Assembly (NCBI GenBank): GCA_963978895.1
Contig: OZ022239.1
Span: 37,449,830 to 37,513,829 of the forward strand
Origin: Erpobdella octoculata
Lineage: Eukaryota > Annelida > Clitellata > Hirudinida > Erpobdellidae
DNA length: 64,000 nt
Direction of reading: 5' to 3'
Below the pieces are notes generated by a model. That model saw only the letters and a list, made by a program, of their open reading frames with translations. It was not told the DNA's origin and did no database searches. How positions within the stretch are numbered: position 1 is the first letter of the stretch; each line of letters begins with the position of its first letter. Shown here piece after piece: positions 58,615-64,000 of the stretch. The position numbers were made by a program, and so were the translations under genes.

Positions 58615-58873
58615 TAATGACAAATAATTATATATATAATTGAATAATTTAAAAAATATTCAACTTATGTAAAATAAATTAAAAATATAAAAAATTATTA
58701 AAATTTTGATACATCCTTTTTTCCTTTTATATGTTTTGGAGTGCATACAAACGATAAAACAATTTCTATCGATTTCACTTATATCGCTTTCTAAAAACTT
58801 ACTTTAAACTTTCTTTGTATTCTATTGCCAAAGTTTCAGTTATCAAAAATGCAAAAAAATCCTGAAGCAAAAC

Positions 58874-60549
58874 CAGTGGCGTAGCTAGGGTCTTCTGCGC
58901 CCGGGGACAAAACACAAAATCTGCGCCCCCTACATAAAATATGTCGAACTACATAAAATATAATAACTGTCGTACTCAGTATTTGCATGTAGGCTACAGT
59001 TTCTAGCGCCTATATACATACATTTCAGTGTATTTAAATTTCTATATGCTTATTGCACCTTACATCATAATTGTATTATTCTTTCTTAGTTTTTAATATT
59101 ATACTGTTTTTCTTACAATTACAAAATATTAATGAATATGATTACGTATATAATTAGATTCTTTCAATTTATTTTCCGGTAGTTTTTATAATTCTGTTTG
59201 TGCGAAAGAAAAATTATAAAATTTAAAAGCAAAACAACAGATAGGTATTGTCTATAATTGTGGTTAAAAATGAGCTGAGTTTTAAACAAAATTTATTTTT
59301 CTTGCTTTTACTGCAGCAAATTGGTTAATTATATCATCAAAATCAATCTGTTCAAGAACTTCCTTCTCCACACTCATTTAGGCCAGATCGATAAGTCTAT
59401 CTTGTCCCATAGATGCTCGAAGGTAGGAAAGAATTATTTTTTATTTACTGAAGGATCACTCACAGCTGGCAATCGTGACAGCTATGGTAAGAAGGATTTG
59501 TAGAGCAACACGCAAATTTGTAAAAAACATCTTCTCCGTAACTAACAATGAACGACAAGAGTTCTGTAGGAGTCTTTGGTGCAGTATCCTGGCGGGTCTC
59601 AAAGAGCATTCTGCAGTCACATATTTCATTTAATAACTCAATTCCTTCAACATCCGAGTCATAAAAATTTCCAAATTCAATACAATGATGACGGAGACTG
59701 TCAAGATCTTTGTCATTCAAAAGTTTGTCTACATCAAGTAAGAATTCGAATTTGAAGTTCAGATCTTTGAGACGAGTAAACCTTGTTGTCATCTCCTGTT
59801 GAAGTCGATCTAAAATACTTTTTATGATCCGAACAATTTCTTCTTCTGCCGAAAGTCCTGCATCTCGGGCAAGCTCTCCAAGCATCCTTCTCCGTCGCCT
59901 GATTCTACTTTCTACAGCAACACCCCATAGCTCACATCTTTCCTTTGCTTTTAGCACTGAATCATTGCTGGATGCATACCGATGCTGTCGCATCCTCCCA
60001 GGCTGTTCAATGTGTATTGTGTAAATTTGTTTGTATCAGTAAAATTTTATTCCACTGCTGCAGGCACATAATAAAGTTATTACTGTACACTCAATGCTAC
60101 ATATTTCTCAAAACAGATTTTACTAGTTTATATTCATAATTGTAATACATAGACTCAGTATATTAGTGCTATTATTAAGTCCCGAGTCCAATGTCTATGT
60201 GTCATACTAAAGAAGATTATCTACATTATCATCCATTTCTCCAGCACCCCGTTGGTCCCGTGAGACAAAAACGAAACTAAACTTAGTAGTAGCAGTTATG
60301 TATAGGCGGCTACACTGACTAACCCAATGTAGCTATACCACGGATATACTATATAGAGCATAATCTATACAAGCTTTTAACTGCACTGCTTGACTTAACC
60401 TGCACTGTTCTAAAGGAGAGTCATAGAAATTGCTAGGTAAAGCAAAATAATAATTAAAAAATTTTGGTCACTGATATTGCGCCCCCTCCAGTCCTGCGCC
60501 CGGGGACAACTGTCCCCCCCCCCCTGCCCCCCCCCTCCCTACGCCACTG
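58874..60549 (-). mobile_element. hAT transposon, internally deleted, with perfect target duplication
   Basis: Ends are CAGTGGCGTAGCTAGGG and (reverse complement) CAGTGGCGTAGGGAGGG. AGCAAAAC flanks both sides exactly (58866-58873 and 60550-60557). TGCGCCCGGGGACAA occurs as a direct repeat near both ends. At 1676 bp it is too short for an autonomous hAT and carries only a C-terminal transposase pseudogene. Confidence 0.92.
59282..60002 (-). pseudogene. hAT (ZMYM-type) transposase, C-terminal half, with stops
   Basis: An open stretch of 177 codons (59460-59993) contains ESRIRRRRRMLGELARD, VRIIKSILDRLQQEM and FKFEFLLDVDKLL, matching the middle of ZMYM1-like hAT transposases, preceded by an acceptor-like AACAG at 60003. 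After a shift, the conserved SFSK.K..LSYLRASMG (about 59400-59460) and SVEKEVLEQIDFDDIINQFA near the C-terminus are readable but broken by in-frame TGA and TAA codons. The N-terminal zinc finger and first catalytic residues are deleted. Confidence 0.8.
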
Positions 60550-60557
60550 AGCAAAAC

Positions 60558-61583
60558 ATCGTCGTTAGACAGCGGAAAGAACTCTGCGATGAAGAGAGAG
60601 ACAAAGAAATCAAGAAAATGTAAACCCCATAAAGAGGTGCTAATGCTGAAGAAAGAAGTCGGCGTTTGAGAGCAGAAATAAATCAGCGATGGAGAGGAAG
60701 ACAAAGTCAAGAAACTTTAGACCGCCTAAGAACATCAAATGTAGAAAACCTTACACATTCTCGCTCAAACGAAACACAAGAACAATCACAGTTGAGACGT
60801 ATAGTTGACGCAGTAGCTCATCCACTTAGTCGACACCGAGTTGCTCAAAACCAAGGCGAAATAAATTTGTCACGAAGCTGTAAACTTTGATGAATCTGAA
60901 GTTTCTAAACAACTGCAGTCCAATGAACATAATTTGTCAATTTTGCAGCTCGAAAATTTTTGCGGCAGAACGTCCAGCAGATGACAAATTTAACAGCTGC
61001 GGTCGCAGAGAAAAGGTGAAGCTGGATAAACCATTAGCTACAGATGGTACTTTTCTTCGATATCCCGATTTCCTTCGGGAGTTTATGTCGAACACTCAAA
61101 ATCCCGACTTCAAGAAAGCTCCCAGTCGTCGCAAGAGGAGCATGCACAGATATCATAGAATGTTGTATAAAAGCAAGCAATTTATGACAACAGTTTACAA
61201 AATTGGAATTGCTAACTAACGTGCAAATTGAAACTCAAAATATTCACAACGACTAGCTTCTCAATGTTGGATCTGGAAGTTTGCCTGAAAAACGAGGAAT
61301 TCCTGTGAATTCTATCGAGATTCCTCGACAAATGATTACAGATCAGAATATTATCAAACAGATTTACAGTAGTGATTTAAGAAACATGCCTGTTGAAGAA
61401 CTTTCAAAACGTGCGATTCTAGCTCCAACAAACAAGGAAACATTAGAAATGAACAGAAAAGTAATCGCTCAGGTGCCCGATATCATTAGAGTTTCTAGTC
61501 TTAAAAACAAGTTGCGATATGCTTTTATTTTGTTGTCTTGCGTAGCTATTTTACAAGCTATTAGCGTTGGTTTTCTGTGGTAG
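60558..61583 (+). pseudogene. Helitron Rep/helicase protein, degenerate and internally deleted
   Basis: An arginine-rich leader with RRLRAEINQRWRGRQSQET (60650-60720) is followed by CQFCSSKIFAAERPAD and KVKLDKP then YPDFLREFMSN (60950-61100), the Helitron-like N-terminal domain. After a large internal loss the frame at 61281-61583 reads GIPVNSIEIPRQMI, then DLRNMPVEELSKRAIL and APTNKETLEMNRKVI, the end region of the Pif1-type helicase. The rolling-circle endonuclease HUH motif and Walker boxes are missing. It belongs to the family that could have moved the many non-autonomous Helitron copies in the window, but is dead. Confidence 0.82.
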
Positions 61584-61995
61584 TTGCGGTCCATAACAAC
61601 TTTGTAAAATATGCATCGGCCGGGAATCGAACCCGGGCCGCCCGCGTGGCAGGCGAGCATTCTACCACTGAACCACCGATGCCTTAGTTAATATTGAGAA
61701 GCTTATTCAAAAGCGATAGTAAACGTAAGCTGAATACGGTACATCTACGATCGTTTTTGTTTGATAATGTCCAAATAAAACAAATAAAAGAAAAAACGAG
61801 TTTTTCAACACAAACTTTTATTTCAAATACACTCGATTTAGAAATACGAAAGATGTTCAAATTAAGATGTTTTTTTTTAAATTGAATTATGTATTGTCAT
61901 CCAATATAAAGCTATGCTAAAAGTTTCATCTTCCTAGCTAGTCAAAAAGCTGGTTAAATTTTACTTGCAAGATTTGCGTACAGAGAAAGCCACAC
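61476..61995. repeat. Tandem duplication unit, copy 1 (helicase end + tRNA-Gly + R2)
   Basis: From CGATATCATTAGAGTTTC through the tRNA-Gly and on through repeat R2 to GCCACACACACACAC this matches 62853-63370 with scattered changes. Copy 2 begins about 1.38 kb further on. Confidence 0.88.
61612..61682 (-). tRNA. tRNA-Gly (GCC), copy 1
   Basis: 71-nt cloverleaf on the minus strand starting GCATCGGTGGTTCAGTGGTA, anticodon loop CTGCCAC with anticodon GCC, TTCGATT T-loop, acceptor GCATCGG/CCGATGC, and discriminator A. A TTTT terminator follows at 61606-61609. Box A and box B are intact. Confidence 0.97.
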
Positions 61996-62383
61996 ACACA
62001 CACTTACACAAAAACAGAGATTGTAACCAAAAATAAAAAGTTGGTAAAAAAGCATAAGCCATGCTAGGTCATTTCATGTGTTTTCAGTCAATGCCTTAAT
62101 GAATTTTCATAGCCATTGAGGGTCTTTTGCAGATATGGCTTTAGAACCAGAGTTTTGACTTTTCTACGGGCCGGATCATGTGAGGAATTTGACAATTCTG
62201 AGACGATTTTATTTAATTTTGTTCATATTCTTTCAACAAAAAAGAACACGGGTTTAATTGCAAATCAAAACTCTGAAACATTTATTTTCCAGGGGTCGGT
62301 ACTTTTATTGAAAAATGGAAATTATTTTCTTAGGCAAAATGAAAAATTAGCCCAAAAATGTTACTTAAAAATGTGATCCAATA

Positions 62384-62456
62384 TGGAGAACCGGGGTATC
62401 GATCCCCGTACCTCTCGCATGCAAAGCGAGCGCTCTACCGTGTGAGCTAGTTCCCC
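62384..62456 (-). tRNA. tRNA-Ala (UGC)
   Basis: 73-nt minus-strand cloverleaf starting GGGGAACTAGCTC, with anticodon loop TTTGCAT (anticodon TGC) on stem CTCGC/GCGAG, T arm CGGGG-ATCGATA-CCCCG, acceptor GGGGAAC/GTTCTCC (one G-U) and discriminator A. The G-U at acceptor pair 3-70 is the alanyl-tRNA synthetase identity element. Confidence 0.93.
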
Positions 62457-62738
62457 GGATGTTTGGTATTAGCCAACTTCGTCACCCTTAAATGTCATTA
62501 TATTAAAAAACTAATTTTTTTCCGACTTTTGTTTACATACGTGTAAAAAAATATGTTTAGTTTAATCCTTTTAATTCGTCTGCTTTTTTTTATTCATGTT
62601 TCTCACCTCACAAACATCTCCAAATTAAAGAGCAACACCAACTCATTTTAGAAAGAAAGAATTGACAATTGATTGAAATTTCTTCGCTACTAAGAAGTTC
62701 CGTCGACAAATTTCTATAAGCTTTCAATATAGAAACGA

Positions 62739-62805
62739 TGGAGAACCGGGGTATCGGGACCTCTCGCATGCTAAGCGAGTGCTTTACCATCTGAGCTAGT
62801 TCCCC
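62739..62805 (-). pseudogene. tRNA-Ala (AGC) pseudogene lacking part of the T arm
   Basis: 67 nt closely matching the tRNA-Ala at 62384-62456 but with anticodon AGC (loop TTAGCAT). Six bases are missing at the 5' side of the T arm, so the five-pair T stem cannot form and box B is damaged. The acceptor and D arm remain intact. Confidence 0.9.
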
Positions 62806-62852
62806 AATCATCGTATTGTAAAATGTTTCGGCATAAGAGTGTATCCTTCTCA

Positions 62853-63405
62853 AAACGATATCATTAGAGTTTCAAGTCTTAAAAACAAAAGGCGATATGC
62901 TTTTATTTTATTGTATTACGTAGCAGAATAAGAAGATAATAAGGCGTTGTTTTTTTGTGGTAGTTGCGGACCATAACAACTTTGTAAAATTTGCATCGGC
63001 CGGGAATCGAACCCGGGCCGCCCGCGTGGCAGGCGAGCATTCTACCACTGAACCACCGATGCCACAGTTAACATTGAGAAGCTTATTCAAAAGCGATAGT
63101 AAACGTAAGCTGAATACGGTACATCGACGATCTTTTTTGTTTGATAATGTCCAAATAAAACAAGTAAAAGAATAAACGAGTTTTTCAACACAAACTTTTA
63201 TTTCAAAAACACTCGATTTAGAAATACGAAAGATATTCAAATAATGTTTTTTTTATTGAATCATGTATTGTCATCCAATATAAAGCTATGCTAAAAATTT
63301 TATCTTCCTAGCTAGTCAAAAAGCTGGTTAAAATTTACTTGCAAGATTTGTGTATAGAGAAAGCTACACACACACAAACGGAGATTGTAACCTAAAATCT
63401 TGACA
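62853..63405. repeat. Tandem duplication unit, copy 2
   Basis: Carries the same helicase-end scrap (62853-62930), tRNA-Gly and R2 sequence as copy 1. The stretch between copies holds the two tRNA-Ala sequences. Confidence 0.88.
62992..63062 (-). tRNA. tRNA-Gly (GCC), copy 2
   Basis: Identical in the mature tRNA to the copy at 61612-61682, with similar flanks on both sides. It is followed by the same TTTTA downstream context. Confidence 0.97.
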
Positions 63406-63815
63406 TGACTTTAAATGCAATGGTTTACCCATACAATGTAGCTCCGCCATGTCATCCACAATTGCAACTTTCTTCAGAGTCTGTGGTTGATTTGAAGGAT
63501 CTGTTAATGTTTCCACGGTCAAGTCATTGTTACCTTCAAAACGGTCACTTGGTAGTTTTTCCAAAATTCCCATCGGCTTGCTCTTAGAAAGGCAATGATG
63601 CATGTGTCCATCTTGGGTAAACAGAGACGTGGAAGTACTGTTAATTCATATTTGTTAATGCTGGACTTAAGATCAATGTCCTGTCTAGATCTCGAAGCAA
63701 TCAATATTCTTGAAAAAAGTGACATATCTGCTTTCATTTCAATCACCTTAATTCGCAAGGGCACTTTCACTTTTTTACAAACTGAACTGCAAGTTTTTAG
63801 TTTTATTTTCTTCAT
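63401..63815 (-). pseudogene. Fragment of an unnamed invertebrate protein family
   Basis: Minus-strand frames joined by a shift near 63600 read KVIEMKADMSLFSRILIAS, DIDLKSSINKYELTVLP, then KSKPMGILEKLPSD, and KKVAIVDDMAELHCMGKP. This order resembles an uncharacterised family that is expanded in many invertebrates (I.A..R.ID.K....YEL.P.P…K.......LE…..V..IDGMA). The assignment is from memory of the pattern and no function is known. Confidence 0.3.
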
Positions 63816-64000
63816 TGGTCACTAAAACCTTGTTACCATATCAGTTAAATAACCTTGCAATGTGGTAATTATTAAAATGCATAAATGATAATATAAATAA
63901 TTATGTACTCAATGAATTTTCTTTCAAAACAGGATTTTAAAAAATTATAAAACATATGATTTGCTAGTCATCTTGACAATCTTGGCCGCCATCTTAAATA

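Overview
This is a piece of an animal nuclear genome. It is AT-rich, has GT-AG introns, carries a fused APS kinase/ATP sulfurylase gene (the animal PAPS synthase arrangement), eukaryotic tRNA genes with T-run terminators, and a dense population of eukaryotic transposons. An invertebrate is likely from the low GC and the mix of Helentron-type Helitrons, pogo, hAT, piggyBac, CR1-like LINEs and Ty3-type elements. I cannot name the phylum from the sequence alone; a tunicate or cnidarian would fit.

Only two ordinary protein genes are well supported. The first is PAPS synthase (PAPSS), + strand, 329-11397. Eleven exons give 599 residues in one frame with phase-consistent junctions; only the first short exon (about 25 residues, with the start codon) lies off the left edge. 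Its first visible intron begins with a six-copy 29-bp tandem repeat that has copied the 5' splice site itself. A 36-nt in-frame look-alike of the end of exon 5 sits in the kinase/sulfurylase linker intron. A dead piggyBac fragment lies antisense in a later intron. The second gene is a single-exon RASD/Dexras-like small GTPase at 41750-42553 (+), with all G boxes, a polyglutamine tract and a CAAX end.

The rest is mostly mobile DNA and tandem repeats. 12.7-20.9 kb: a non-autonomous Helitron, an (AT)n tract, a 22-bp array, a LINE tail, a satellite carrying a Ty3-type LTR plus primer-binding site, and an (ATGT)n tract. 22-27 kb: a LINE RT remnant, another Helitron end and a 30-bp minisatellite. 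30.4-38.1 kb: two LINEs tail to tail, the left one cut by a 543-bp MITE with exact 8-bp target duplications. 38.7-43.9 kb: a short Helitron, tandem arrays and the Ras-like gene. 47-48 kb: a Ty3-type gag with primer-binding site and LTR. 49.8-55.8 kb: a fold-back element, several Helitron copies, a LINE ORF1 piece, a hAT remnant, and a Ty3 gag-protease fragment flanked by Helitron minisatellite. 57.1-61.6 kb: a pogo element with subterminal repeats, then a hAT element with perfect 8-bp target duplications inserted next to a Helitron Rep/helicase pseudogene. 61.6-63.4 kb: tRNA-Gly(GCC), tRNA-Ala(UGC), a decayed tRNA-Ala(AGC) and a second tRNA-Gly(GCC) in a partial tandem duplication that also carries the end of the helicase fragment.

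No operon-like organisation, CRISPR array or prokaryotic system is present. The most unusual items are the replicated splice donor in PAPSS, the duplicated linker micro-exon, the Helitron/Ty3 chimera, the fold-back element built from 14-bp repeats, and the tRNA/Helitron tandem duplication.
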